7,947 nucleotides of DNA from Nitrospirota bacterium (GCA_021819985.1 JAKAEG010000150.1:1-7947); one strand, 5' to 3'; positions 1-6,196 are shown, numbered from the stretch's first letter. Numbers and translations are program-made. Notes: generated by a model from the sequence alone, not told the origin.

Positions 1-1
1 T

Positions 2-187
2 ATTCTTTTATACGGGGGTGAAATTATCGATCTGCCTGGATTGAAGGTGCCCCATCCGCTTATGCACTTAAGAGAGTTTGTATTGAGGCCGCTTTCGGAA
101 ATCGCCCCTGAAGCTGTACACCCGGTTTTAAAAAAGACCATAGCCCAGCTGCTTTCTGAACTGACCGGTAATACAAGTGACAAGTAA
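2..187 (+). CDS. folK: 2-amino-4-hydroxy-6-hydroxymethyldihydropteridine pyrophosphokinase (FolK), C-terminal 61 residues; 5' end outside window
   Basis: FolK transfers pyrophosphate from ATP to 6-hydroxymethyl-7,8-dihydropterin, a cytosolic step of folate synthesis just before dihydropteroate synthase. Only the 3' end is present. It reads in frame from base 2 to a TAA at 185-187. The visible part opens with ILLYGGEIID, which fits the end of the family's D-x-D-I-L-L-Y-G segment, and continues with VPHPLMHLREFVLRPLSEIA, the conserved IPHPxxHxRxFVLxPLxEI block of FolK. After that comes the usual HPVLKKTIAQLL tail. The two catalytic aspartates lie upstream of the window edge and cannot be checked. 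The next gene on this strand starts 137 bp downstream behind its own candidate promoter, so an operon with it is not obvious. Identification is from the motif block and is firm despite the short length. Confidence 0.9.
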   Translation: MLLYGGEIIDLPGLKVPHPLMHLREFVLRPLSEIAPEAVHPVLKKTIAQLLSELTGNTSDK

Positions 188-324
188 CCTGCATTAAGTT
201 CTAAAGGACTCAAAAAAAGAGCCATGCCTTCTCCGCCTGCCGCCCGGATTGCTTTAATCAACTGAGACGCTACCTTTTCCAGTTTCTTGACAGTTTTGTA
301 ATAATAAATCAAAATATCTTACCT
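188..324. other. folK-cerR intergenic gap, 137 bp
   Basis: This gap contains the candidate promoter described separately and no convincing intrinsic terminator for folK. A small GG-A-CTC / GAG-CC stem around 207-222 has an A7 loop but no T-run after it. The frame of the downstream dehydrogenase is open back to a TAA at 202-204 but has no ATG, GTG or TTG there, so the gene is not extended into the gap. The minus strand also has a stop-free frame across the gap and the antisense of folK; it has no ATG at its head and is not called. Confidence 0.5.
287..315 (+). promoter_or_regulatory. Candidate sigma70-type promoter for the cerR-spt unit
   Basis: A perfect TTGACA (287-292) is followed by a 17-bp spacer and CAAAAT (310-315), which matches TATAAT at 4 of 6 positions. 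Transcription from it would begin around 321-323, only a few bases before the ATG at 325. No Shine-Dalgarno sequence precedes that ATG, so a leaderless or nearly leaderless mRNA is inferred. The box match is seen in the sequence; its activity is not proven. Confidence 0.45.
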
Positions 325-1317
325 ATGAGGGCTTTGGTCACAGGAGCCACCGGTTTTATTGGGAGCCATCTGGTGCCCAAGCTCCTTAAAGACGGGTACA
401 AGGTGCGGTGCCTCACAAGAAAGGCCTCCTCACTTGAAAAGGTGAGCGGTCTGCCGGTTGAATTATACACAGGGGACCTTTCAGACCCTGGGTCTCTGGT
501 AGAGGCCGTGCGCGGGGTGGACTATATTTTTCACCTTGCCGGGCTAACCAAGACCAATGAGGACCGCGAATTCTATGACGTGAATGCCCGGGGGACCAGA
601 AACCTGGTGGAAACGGCAGCGCGGGAGAACCCGGGGTTAAAGAAATTCATTTATCTAAGCAGTCTCGCGGCGGCCGGACCGGTCCTTGAAGACCTTACGC
701 CCCTGACCGAAGAGGTCCTTCCTCATCCGGTATCGCATTACGGGAAAAGCAAGCTTTTGGGCGAGAAGGCTGTTTCGGAGGCGGCGGGCAAGTTCCCGGT
801 TATTATAATGCGGCCAACCGCGGTTTACGGCCCGGGGGACAGGGATTTTTACCTGCTTTTTAAAATGATCAAAAAGGGGATATTCCTGTACTGGGGGATG
901 TCTCATTATTCGCTCATATATGTGGAGGACCTTGTAAGGGCCATTGCGGCCGCCGCCACAGCCGGTATGGAATGCGGAAAAGAAAAATCAAAAATATATT
1001 TCCTTTCCGATGGGAATATATACTCCAATCTGGAGATAGCCGCCGCCATAGCCCAGGCGATGCCGTGGGCGAAACGGGAAAAGCCGGTAAGGATACCGGT
1101 GCCACGGTTTCTTCTCCCGGTGGCTGCCGCATTTTCAGGTATCGGCGGACGGGATTCAGGTATAATAAACCGGGATAAGTTGCGGGAGATGAGATTCAAA
1201 AACTGGTGCTGCAGCGCGGAAAGGGCCAGGAGCGAAATAGGCTTCGAGCCATTAATCACCTTAAAGGAAGGGGTCAAGTGGACAGCAGACTGGTACAGGA
1301 GTCATCAATGGATATAA
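325..1317 (+). CDS. NAD(P)-dependent extended SDR (epimerase/dehydratase family), probable ceramide reductase CerR-like
   Basis: This 330-residue extended short-chain dehydrogenase should be cytosolic. A Rossmann nucleotide-binding motif TGATGFIG lies at residues 6-13. GDLSD is at 50-54, FHLAG at 69-73, the catalytic-serine region YLSS at 110-113, YGKSK (Y139, K143) supplies the active-site pair, and RPTAVYGPGD is at 163-172. The substrate half (about 175-330) is typical of 3-beta-HSD/epimerase-like members. The start is set by the Rossmann strand lying directly at the N terminus; no ribosome-binding site is visible. The last 10 bp overlap the start of a serine palmitoyltransferase-like gene, so the two are almost certainly co-translated. 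In Caulobacter-type sphingolipid synthesis a member of this dehydrogenase family, CerR, reduces 3-oxo-ceramide to dihydroceramide. The neighbour supports that role here, but sequence alone cannot exclude another keto-lipid or sugar substrate. Family membership is near certain; the CerR role is an inference. Confidence 0.9.
   Translation: MRALVTGATGFIGSHLVPKLLKDGYKVRCLTRKASSLEKVSGLPVELYTGDLSDPGSLVEAVRGVDYIFHLAGLTKTNEDREFYDVNARGTRNLVETAARENPGLKKFIYLSSLAAAGPVLEDLTPLTEEVLPHPVSHYGKSKLLGEKAVSEAAGKFPVIIMRPTAVYGPGDRDFYLLFKMIKKGIFLYWGMSHYSLIYVEDLVRAIAAAATAGMECGKEKSKIYFLSDGNIYSNLEIAAAIAQAMPWAKREKPVRIPVPRFLLPVAAAFSGIGGRDSGIINRDKLREMRFKNWCCSAERARSEIGFEPLITLKEGVKWTADWYRSHQWI
1297..1301 (+). promoter_or_regulatory. 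Shine-Dalgarno site that sets the start of the spt-like gene
   Basis: AGGAG lies six bases upstream of ATG 1308, inside the last codons of the upstream dehydrogenase gene. It favours 1308 over the upstream in-frame ATG at 1206, which has no comparable site and would add 34 residues translated from the body of the preceding gene. Confidence 0.75.
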
Positions 1318-2504
1318 AGCGTCAGGATCTATTTGAAAAATGCAGGAAATTCACCAGGGCCAGGGAGCTGATGCACGCTGGTCTTTATCCGTATTTCAGG
1401 ACCATTGAAAGCGCGCAGGACCCGATAGTTTACCTGGACGGCAAAAAAATGATCATGGTCGGCTCCAATAATTACCTGGGGCTTACCAATCATCCGAAGG
1501 TCAAAGAGGCCGCCATCGAGGCCATCAGGAAATACGGCTCAGGCTGCGCTGGCTCTCGTTTTCTTAACGGCACTCTCGATATCCATGTGGCCCTTGAGGA
1601 TAAACTGGCCCGTTTCATGCGCAAAGAGGCCGCGCTCGTGTTTTCCACCGGGTTCCAGGTGAACCTTGGGGTGATATCGGCCCTCTGCAGTAAAGACGAT
1701 ATTGTGGTCATAGACAAGATGGACCATGCGAGCATCATAGACGGCTGCAGGCTTTCCTATTCCGAAGTAAAAAAGTTCCGGCATAATGAGATGGACGACC
1801 TGGAGCGGGTGCTGAACGCTTCCCAGGGGTCTGCGGCCCTTGTGGTGGTGGATGGCGTTTTCAGCATGGAAGGCGACATCGCCAGGCTGCCCAATATAGT
1901 GAGCGCCGCCCACAGACACGGCGCGCGGGTCATGGTTGACGACGCTCATGGTATCGGCGTTCTGGGCAGGACAGGCCGGGGCACCGCGGAGCATTTCGGG
2001 CTTGAAAACGAGGTGGACCTTATAATGGGCACCTACTCCAAATCCCTTGCCTCGATAGGCGGCTTTATAGCCGGGCCTGATGAAGTCATCCATTATATCA
2101 AGCATTTCGCCCGTTCACTGATATTCAGCGCAAGTCCGCCTCCGGCCTCCGTTGCCGCGGTCAGCGCCGCGCTCGATATCATAGAAACCGAACCCGGGCG
2201 GCTTGAGCAGCTTTGGAAAAATACTTATAAAATGATGGACGGGCTCAAGGGCATGGGATATGAGACCGGGCCGACGGAAACCCCCATCATTCCCATAATG
2301 CTGGACGATTCGGAGACCGCCTTCAAGATGATACTCATGCTCCAGGAGGAAGGCGTGTTCGCGAACGTGGCGGTCCCGCCGGCAGTGCCCAACGGCAAGG
2401 CGTTGATAAGGACAAGCTACATGGCCACGCACACGGAGGAGCACCTGGACATCGTGCTTGAGGCGTTCAGGAAAGTGGGCAAGGCGCTGGGGCTTATACA
2501 GTAA
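1308..2504 (+). CDS. spt: Serine palmitoyltransferase-like PLP-dependent alpha-oxoamine synthase
   Basis: This 398-residue, probably soluble homodimeric enzyme would condense L-serine with a fatty acyl thioester to give a 3-keto long-chain base, the first step of sphingolipid synthesis. It is a full-length alpha-oxoamine synthase of aminotransferase fold type I. The visible motifs are YPYFR (27-31), YGSGCAGSRFLNG (76-88), DHASI with the PLP-stacking His140, VDDAHG (D211 for the pyridine nitrogen, H214), and the PLP lysine K245 in GTYSKSLASIGGF. A likely substrate-carboxylate arginine, R368, lies in LIRTSYMATHT. From memory of the families, TYSKS/FSKS around the lysine and the GSGCAGSRFLNG block fit bacterial serine palmitoyltransferases such as those of Bacteroides and Sphingomonas better than 2-amino-3-ketobutyrate ligase (Kbl) or BioF. 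The D211-K245 spacing of 34 equals that recalled for the Sphingomonas enzyme (D231-K265). The ATG overlaps the preceding gene by 10 bp. Acyl-CoA versus acyl-ACP use cannot be told, and no carrier protein gene is adjacent. Confidence 0.87.
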   Translation: MDIKRQDLFEKCRKFTRARELMHAGLYPYFRTIESAQDPIVYLDGKKMIMVGSNNYLGLTNHPKVKEAAIEAIRKYGSGCAGSRFLNGTLDIHVALEDKLARFMRKEAALVFSTGFQVNLGVISALCSKDDIVVIDKMDHASIIDGCRLSYSEVKKFRHNEMDDLERVLNASQGSAALVVVDGVFSMEGDIARLPNIVSAAHRHGARVMVDDAHGIGVLGRTGRGTAEHFGLENEVDLIMGTYSKSLASIGGFIAGPDEVIHYIKHFARSLIFSASPPPASVAAVSAALDIIETEPGRLEQLWKNTYKMMDGLKGMGYETGPTETPIIPIMLDDSETAFKMILMLQEEGVFANVAVPPAVPNGKALIRTSYMATHTEEHLDIVLEAFRKVGKALGLIQ

Positions 2505-2535
2505 AAAACGGGCAATTAAACAGAATGCTTTTAAC

Positions 2536-2574
2536 AAGAAGGGGCGGGTTTCGCCCCTTCTTTATTTGTTTTTT
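2536..2574 (+). terminator. Strong intrinsic terminator after the spt-like gene
   Basis: A perfect 11-bp stem (AAGAAGGGGCG at 2536-2546, CGCCCCTTCTT at 2552-2562) encloses a 5-base loop. The T-rich run TATTTGTTTTTT follows at 2563-2574. It lies 31 bp after the stop codon and closes the two-gene unit. Confidence 0.92.
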
Positions 2575-2615
2575 CCCCAGGTCCATAGAAAAATTTTAAA
2601 GGGGGTTTTTTCTGA

Positions 2616-2981
2616 ATGGAGCCGCACATATCCCGCGCCGAATCCAAAGAGGAAATTTTCATTCCGGAGGGCTGTTATATAATTGAGGCCTGGAACATTG
2701 AATCGGATAGGGCGGTTTCTATCGCGCGGGCGCGCGTCCTGCCCGGCGTTAAAACCAAACCCCACAGGCTGCGCGGGATACATGAACGGTATCTGATGAT
2801 CGAAGGCTCCGGAAGAGTCCGGGCCGGCAACATGCCGGAACAGGAGGTCAAACCCGGCGATGTGGTTTTTATCCCGGCCGGCACTACCCAGCAGATCACA
2901 AATACCGGGGAGAAAGACCTGGTATTTTATGCGATATGCACACCCGCATTCGAGTATGCCGCATATGAAACCCTGGAGTGA
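2616..2981 (+). CDS. Small single-domain cupin protein of unknown substrate
   Basis: This 121-residue cytosolic protein is one cupin beta-barrel with short flanks. The first cupin motif (G-x5-H-x-H-x4-E-x6-G) aligns at G44, H50, L52, E57 and G64, so the second histidine is leucine. The second motif (G-x5-P-x-G-x2-H-x3-N) aligns at G81, P87, G89, Q92 and N96, so its histidine is glutamine. Two of the four usual metal ligands are therefore replaced. The C-terminal strand VFYAICTPAFEYAAYE ends the domain. The protein may bind a metal weakly or through a different set, or may bind a ligand without catalysis; the sequence does not show which. AAGGGGG at 2599-2605 lies ten bases before the ATG and is a plausible ribosome-binding site. 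The gene lies just after the terminator of the previous unit and no clear promoter of its own is visible. Function unknown. Confidence 0.85.
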   Translation: MEPHISRAESKEEIFIPEGCYIIEAWNIESDRAVSIARARVLPGVKTKPHRLRGIHERYLMIEGSGRVRAGNMPEQEVKPGDVVFIPAGTTQQITNTGEKDLVFYAICTPAFEYAAYETLE

Positions 2982-2999
2982 CCTCACCGGAAACTAAAC

Positions 3000-3028
3000 A
3001 AAACAAAAACTCTTCAGAATTTTATAAT
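3000..3028 (+). promoter_or_regulatory. Candidate promoter for the Old Yellow Enzyme-type gene
   Basis: A perfect TATAAT lies at 3023-3028. At 17-bp spacing the -35 hexamer is AAAACA (3000-3005), a weak match. Transcription would start near 3035, giving a leader of roughly 60 bases before ATG 3098. In AT-rich sequence a chance TATAAT is possible. Confidence 0.4.
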
Positions 3029-3086
3029 ATTATCATTAAAGTTTTAACAGCCATGCTGGTTTGAACTCATAAATAAAAAATTATGC

Positions 3087-3090
3087 GAGG
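3087..3090 (+). promoter_or_regulatory. Shine-Dalgarno site of the Old Yellow Enzyme-type gene
   Basis: GAGG at seven bases from ATG 3098 decides between two in-frame ATGs; the earlier one (3083) overlaps this site and is preceded only by A/T-rich sequence. Confidence 0.6.
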
Positions 3091-3097
3091 ACAATAT

Positions 3098-4207
3098 ATG
3101 AAAAGACTTTTCGAGAAAACGGCAGTTAACGGGATGACGCTTGAAAACAGGTCTGTGCGGTCTGCCACATGGGAAGGCATGTGCGATAAGGACGGGCGCC
3201 CTACTGAAAAACTTGCCTCCTGTTACCGTGGCCTGGCTGAGGGCAAGGCAGGGTTGATCATCACCGGGTATGCGTTTGTCAGACCGGATGGCAAGCAGAT
3301 GCCAGGGACACTTGGGATACATGCGGATGATTTTGCCGCCGGTATGCGCGCTCTTACCCAGGCGGTCCACGAAGAGGGCGGAAAGATATGCATTCAGCTT
3401 GTCCACACAGGGGGGCAGACCACAACGAAGGCGGCGGGCAGGCCTCCACTGGCCCCTTCGGCTGTAAAGGCCGAACAATTTTTCGAAGTGCCTCAGGAGA
3501 TGACCAGAAAAGAAATAGATGAGATCGTAACGGCCTTTGGCGACAGCGCAAGGCGGGCAAGGCAGTACGGATTCGATGCCGTCCAGCTCCATGCGGCGCA
3601 CGGCTATCTTATCAACCAGTTCCTTTCCCCTCTCACCAACCGCAGGACGGATGAATATGGAGGTACTGTGGAAAATCGTTGCCGATTTTTGGTTGAGGTC
3701 TATCGCCGCGTGCGTATTGAGGCAGGCCCAGATTTTCCTGTTTTGATCAAATTGAACGGCTCTGACAACCTGGATGGCGGCCTCGGCCTGAATGACGCAA
3801 TTTATGCCGCCCGCCTGATGGACAGCGAAAAGATCGATGCCATAGAGGTAAGCGGCGGCACCCCCGCATCGGGCGAAGAGGCCCCCATCAGGAAAAAAAT
3901 AGACAGCTCCGAAAAGGAAGGATATAATCTCCCGCTGGCCAGGGAGATCAAAAAAGCGGTCCTGTGCCCGGTTATGGCGGTAGGAGGCTTCAGATCGCCA
4001 GAGGTTATCAATAAGGCGTTAGCAGAGGACGGTATCGATTATATCTCGATGTCCCGCCCCTTTATCAGAGAGCCGAGACTGATAGAGAGGTGGCAAAAAG
4101 GCGATACAACACCCGCAACCTGCATTTCGTGCAACGGCTGTTTCAGGCCTGGCATCAGGGGAGAGGGGATCTATTGCGTTGTGGATAAAAAAGAGCGGCA
4201 AAATTAA
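3098..4207 (+). CDS. Old Yellow Enzyme family NADH:flavin oxidoreductase, single-domain with C-terminal four-Cys (4Fe-4S-type) motif
   Basis: This 369-residue FMN-binding TIM barrel is an ene-reductase-type enzyme that would reduce activated C=C bonds or similar substrates in the cytosol. It has an N-terminal FEKTAVNGMTLENR segment with SATWEGM following, QLVHTGG near 100-106, and the hallmark QLHAAHGYLINQFLSP with substrate-anion ligands H165 and H168 and the proton-donor candidate Y170. The conserved RRTDEYGG and ENR follow, then AVGGF and SRPFIREP near the phosphate-binding end of the barrel. The tail has C342, C345, C348 and C360 (C-x2-C-x2-C-x11-C), like the 4Fe-4S site of 2,4-dienoyl-CoA reductase and trimethylamine dehydrogenase. 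Unlike those roughly 670-730-residue enzymes it stops right after the motif and has no FAD/NAD(P)H domain. The start is ATG 3098 because GAGG (3087-3090) lies seven bases upstream; the in-frame ATG at 3083 has no such site. The physiological substrate is unknown. Confidence 0.9.
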   Translation: MKRLFEKTAVNGMTLENRSVRSATWEGMCDKDGRPTEKLASCYRGLAEGKAGLIITGYAFVRPDGKQMPGTLGIHADDFAAGMRALTQAVHEEGGKICIQLVHTGGQTTTKAAGRPPLAPSAVKAEQFFEVPQEMTRKEIDEIVTAFGDSARRARQYGFDAVQLHAAHGYLINQFLSPLTNRRTDEYGGTVENRCRFLVEVYRRVRIEAGPDFPVLIKLNGSDNLDGGLGLNDAIYAARLMDSEKIDAIEVSGGTPASGEEAPIRKKIDSSEKEGYNLPLAREIKKAVLCPVMAVGGFRSPEVINKALAEDGIDYISMSRPFIREPRLIERWQKGDTTPATCISCNGCFRPGIRGEGIYCVVDKKERQN

Positions 4208-4211
4208 TTTT

Positions 4212-4230
4212 AAAAAATCTCAGATCTTTT
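4212..4230. terminator. Weak A/T hairpin between convergent genes, possible terminator
   Basis: ATC-TCA-GAT with flanking A-run and T-run (one bulged base) can form a small hairpin in either strand. On the minus strand six Ts follow, just downstream of the tRNA. The stem is short and A/T-rich, so this is only a tentative terminator for the tRNA, and perhaps for the flavoprotein gene converging on it. Confidence 0.25.
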
Positions 4231-4242
4231 GAAAGGGGAAAA

Positions 4243-4315
4243 TGGACGGTAAGGGATTCGAACCCTCGACCCCCACGTTGCGAACGTGGTGCTCTCCCAG
4301 CTGAGCTAACCGCCC
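4243..4315 (-). tRNA. tRNA-Ala, anticodon CGC
   Basis: A 73-nt cloverleaf reads on the minus strand. The acceptor stem GGGCGGT pairs with ACCGTCC and contains the G3-U70 wobble that is the main alanine identity element. The discriminator base is A73. The D arm TAGCTCAGCTGGGAGAGCA, the anticodon stem CCACG/CGTGG with loop TTCGCAA (anticodon CGC, 4280-4282), and the T arm GAGGG-TTCGAAT-CCCTT are all complete. It decodes GCG alanine codons. CCA is not encoded; the next bases read ATTT, so CCA must be added after transcription. The gene lies 107 bp downstream of recJ on the same strand and may be co-transcribed with it or use the candidate promoter between them. Confidence 0.97.
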
Positions 4316-4374
4316 TATTATTGGGACCTGCCGCAATTTCCCGGCCTTTTTTTCCCGCAGTCCGCGCGAAAGTA

Positions 4375-4383
4375 ATTTTAACA
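4375..4383 (-). promoter_or_regulatory. Candidate extended -10 promoter upstream of tRNA-Ala
   Basis: TGTTAAAAT on the minus strand has the form TGn-TAtAAT with one mismatch in the hexamer. A GC-rich stretch (CGCGCGGAC) lies just downstream, as is common in growth-regulated stable-RNA promoters. No good -35 box is placed 16-18 bp upstream. This would give the tRNA a start about 50 bases upstream of its 5' end, independent of recJ. Confidence 0.35.
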
Positions 4384-4402
4384 TATTTATGGCCTGCAAA
4401 TC

Positions 4403-4417
4403 CGCCGCCCTCCGGCG
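4403..4417 (-). other. Short GC hairpin just after recJ stop
   Basis: CGCCG-GAGGG-CGGCG forms a 5-bp stem with a 5-base loop six bases after the recJ stop codon. No T-run follows, so it is not a standard intrinsic terminator. It would leave recJ transcripts free to run into the tRNA, or could mark a 3' end protected from exonucleases. Confidence 0.3.
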
Positions 4418-4422
4418 AAACA

Positions 4423-6108
4423 TTACGGCGCTGACGGTCTTAATCCTTTCAGATTAAGCTGAAGGGACTTTCCGCCTTCCCATTCGTTAATGACCGGGGT
4501 AAAGACCGCGTCTACAGCCTGGCACTCCTCTATCAGATTGATGGAGGCGCCCATATTGAACCCGATCGCGTCAACCGGGAAATTTTTTTGTCCTTTTTCC
4601 TCCCGGAGCTTCATCTTGAGATGCCCCTTTCCCACTACCCGTAAATTCAGGACCTGAAGCCTTTTGGCGCCCAACAGCGGTTCGGGATTTCCCGAGCCGT
4701 AGGGCTCAAGCCTGGTCAGCTCCTGTACCAGATTCGGGCCTACCTCTCTCAAGCTTACCTCCGCGTCTATCTTCAGCGTTGCCCGGAACTCTTTTACCCG
4801 CTGCCGGACAAGAGAGGAAAATTCTTTTCGGAAGCTCTCCACCATTGCCGCTTCAAGCCTGAGGCCCGCAGCCTGCCTGTGCCCGCCAAAGCCCAGAAGC
4901 ATGTCCTTAAGCTCATTCAGCCCGTCATAAAGATCGAATTGCGGGATGCTGCGGGCGGACCCCTTGGCCACAGCGCCTTCCACCGACAAGACCGCGCTCG
5001 GCCTGAAATGCCGCTCTGAAAGCCTCGAAGCCACTATTCCCAGGACACCTTTGTGCCAGCCCTCGCCGGAGGCGACGATGGCCCCGTCAAAACCCTCGCG
5101 TTCGAGGGCCTCCCTGGCCTGCACGTGCACTTCCTCTTCCAGCCGCTGCCTTTCCTTGTTTATCCTGTCCAGTTCGCGCGCGGCCTGGACAGCCTCATCT
5201 TCCATTGAGGAAAGCAGAAAGCGGACTGCGCAGGATGCGTCCTCGATCCTGCCAGGGGCATTAAGCCTGGGTATGAGCGCAAAGCATACCGCCCTCGCGC
5301 CTACCTTGCCGGAGCAGCCGGCCAGCTCTTTTAATGCACGCAAAGGGGCGCGCTCGCTTTTGCCGATAAGCTCAAGGCCGATCTTTGCTATTATCCTGTT
5401 TTCTTCTGAAAGAGGGACAAGGTCGGCCAGAGTGCCAAGGGCGGCCAGGTCCAGGCAGGTGAGGGCGTCATCTCCCAGGAGGGCCTGGGCCATTTTGAAC
5501 GCAACCCCGGCGCCTGAAAGCTCAGTCTCGCCCGGTGTGAGCTTTGGATTTATGAGGGCGCCGCAGCGAGGGGTAACCGGATTGCCTTCCGCGTCTCTGA
5601 CAGGCTCGTGGTGGTCCGTGATGATCACTTCAAGGCCATTTTTCGCGGCCAGCTCCGCCGTTTCGAAGGCCGTTATGCCGCAGTCCGTCGTGACCAGAAG
5701 CCCTGCTCCCATCTGAAGGGCGCGTTCCACACCCTCCTTGTGAAAACCGTAGCCGTGCTCGAAGCGGTTGGGAATAAAGTAGCCGGTCTGAAGTCCGCAG
5801 CGGTTCAGGGCATCCACCATAATGGCCGTTGAAGATATGCCGTCCACGTCGTAGTCGCCGTGCACCAGCACGGGCTTCCCTGAGGCCTTTGCCCGGTTTA
5901 TTATTTCCACGGCCTCTTTAACCCCTTTTAGCGCAAAGGGGTCGGGAAGGCTGTTAGCGCCGGTCTCAAGAAAACTTTTGACAGCCTCGGGTGTCTTGAT
6001 CTGGCGATTGATCAGGATGCGCGCAAGGATATTGGAAATGCCCGCGGCCTTTGAAAGATAGTCGGCATATTCCTTGTTGGCGCGCTGGAGGATCCATATA
6101 CGGTCCAT
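4423..6108 (-). CDS. recJ: Single-stranded-DNA-specific 5'-3' exonuclease RecJ
   Basis: RecJ degrades single-stranded DNA 5' to 3' and works with RecQ-type helicases in RecF-pathway recombination, mismatch repair and base-excision repair. The 561-residue length is normal for the family. The DHH phosphoesterase core is intact: motif I HGDYDVDGISS (83-93; D85, D87, D89), motif II TTDCG with D142, motif III TDHHEP (D165, H166, H167), and ALGTLADLVPL with D229. The DHHA1 part has GEGWHKGVLGIVASRLSE (348-365) and GFGGHRQAAGL (406-416). The C-terminal RecJ OB region has LEPYGSGNPEPLL (467-479). A charged helix near 315-335 links the halves. The ATG at 6108 is preceded by AAGGTG eleven bases upstream, a weak ribosome-binding site. 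The gene lies downstream of secD-secF, separated by a 198-bp structured spacer, so it may be partly uncoupled from them. Nothing in the protein looks broken. Confidence 0.97.
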   Translation of the reverse strand: MDRIWILQRANKEYADYLSKAAGISNILARILINRQIKTPEAVKSFLETGANSLPDPFALKGVKEAVEIINRAKASGKPVLVHGDYDVDGISSTAIMVDALNRCGLQTGYFIPNRFEHGYGFHKEGVERALQMGAGLLVTTDCGITAFETAELAAKNGLEVIITDHHEPVRDAEGNPVTPRCGALINPKLTPGETELSGAGVAFKMAQALLGDDALTCLDLAALGTLADLVPLSEENRIIAKIGLELIGKSERAPLRALKELAGCSGKVGARAVCFALIPRLNAPGRIEDASCAVRFLLSSMEDEAVQAARELDRINKERQRLEEEVHVQAREALEREGFDGAIVASGEGWHKGVLGIVASRLSERHFRPSAVLSVEGAVAKGSARSIPQFDLYDGLNELKDMLLGFGGHRQAAGLRLEAAMVESFRKEFSSLVRQRVKEFRATLKIDAEVSLREVGPNLVQELTRLEPYGSGNPEPLLGAKRLQVLNLRVVGKGHLKMKLREEKGQKNFPVDAIGFNMGASINLIEECQAVDAVFTPVINEWEGGKSLQLNLKGLRPSAP

Positions 6109-6196
6109 CAGAAACGATTCACCTTGGGCACTGAACGGTTCATAAAATAACCACCCTGCAAGACGGAGTCATAAGCGATGCAGCGGGTCACAACCG

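Larger units (their letters stand above)
2982..3097. other. AT-rich gap between cupin and flavoprotein genes
   Basis: This stretch is markedly richer in A and T than the coding sequence around it. It holds a candidate promoter and the ribosome-binding site of the next gene. No terminator hairpin after the cupin gene and no additional reading frame are apparent. Confidence 0.5.

Noticed and set aside
207..222. Small stem with A7 loop after folK
   Set aside because: The stem is interrupted and no T-run follows on the plus strand, so it was not called as a terminator.
2..322. Stop-free minus-strand frame across the folK end and the intergenic gap, with a lysine-rich, helix-like stretch opposite 210-315
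   Set aside because: No ATG at its head, no ribosome-binding site, and half of it is antisense of folK. The protein-like stretch is too short to call a remnant without a database search; a translated search of 188-324 would decide.
1539..2105. 188-residue antisense frame within the spt-like gene
   Set aside because: It is entirely overlapped by a strongly conserved enzyme on the other strand; its sequence is low-complexity in character and shows no recognisable domain. It is a shadow frame.
4220..4423. 67-residue minus-strand frame starting with an ATG that overlaps the recJ stop (TAATG)
   Set aside because: It runs straight through the tRNA-Ala gene; its middle is simply the translated tRNA. 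The apparent coupling with recJ is coincidental.
4946..5716. 256-residue plus-strand frame antisense to recJ
   Set aside because: It is rich in Ser, Ala, Arg and Pro as expected from the complement of recJ codons, has no domain, and overlaps the conserved catalytic core of RecJ.
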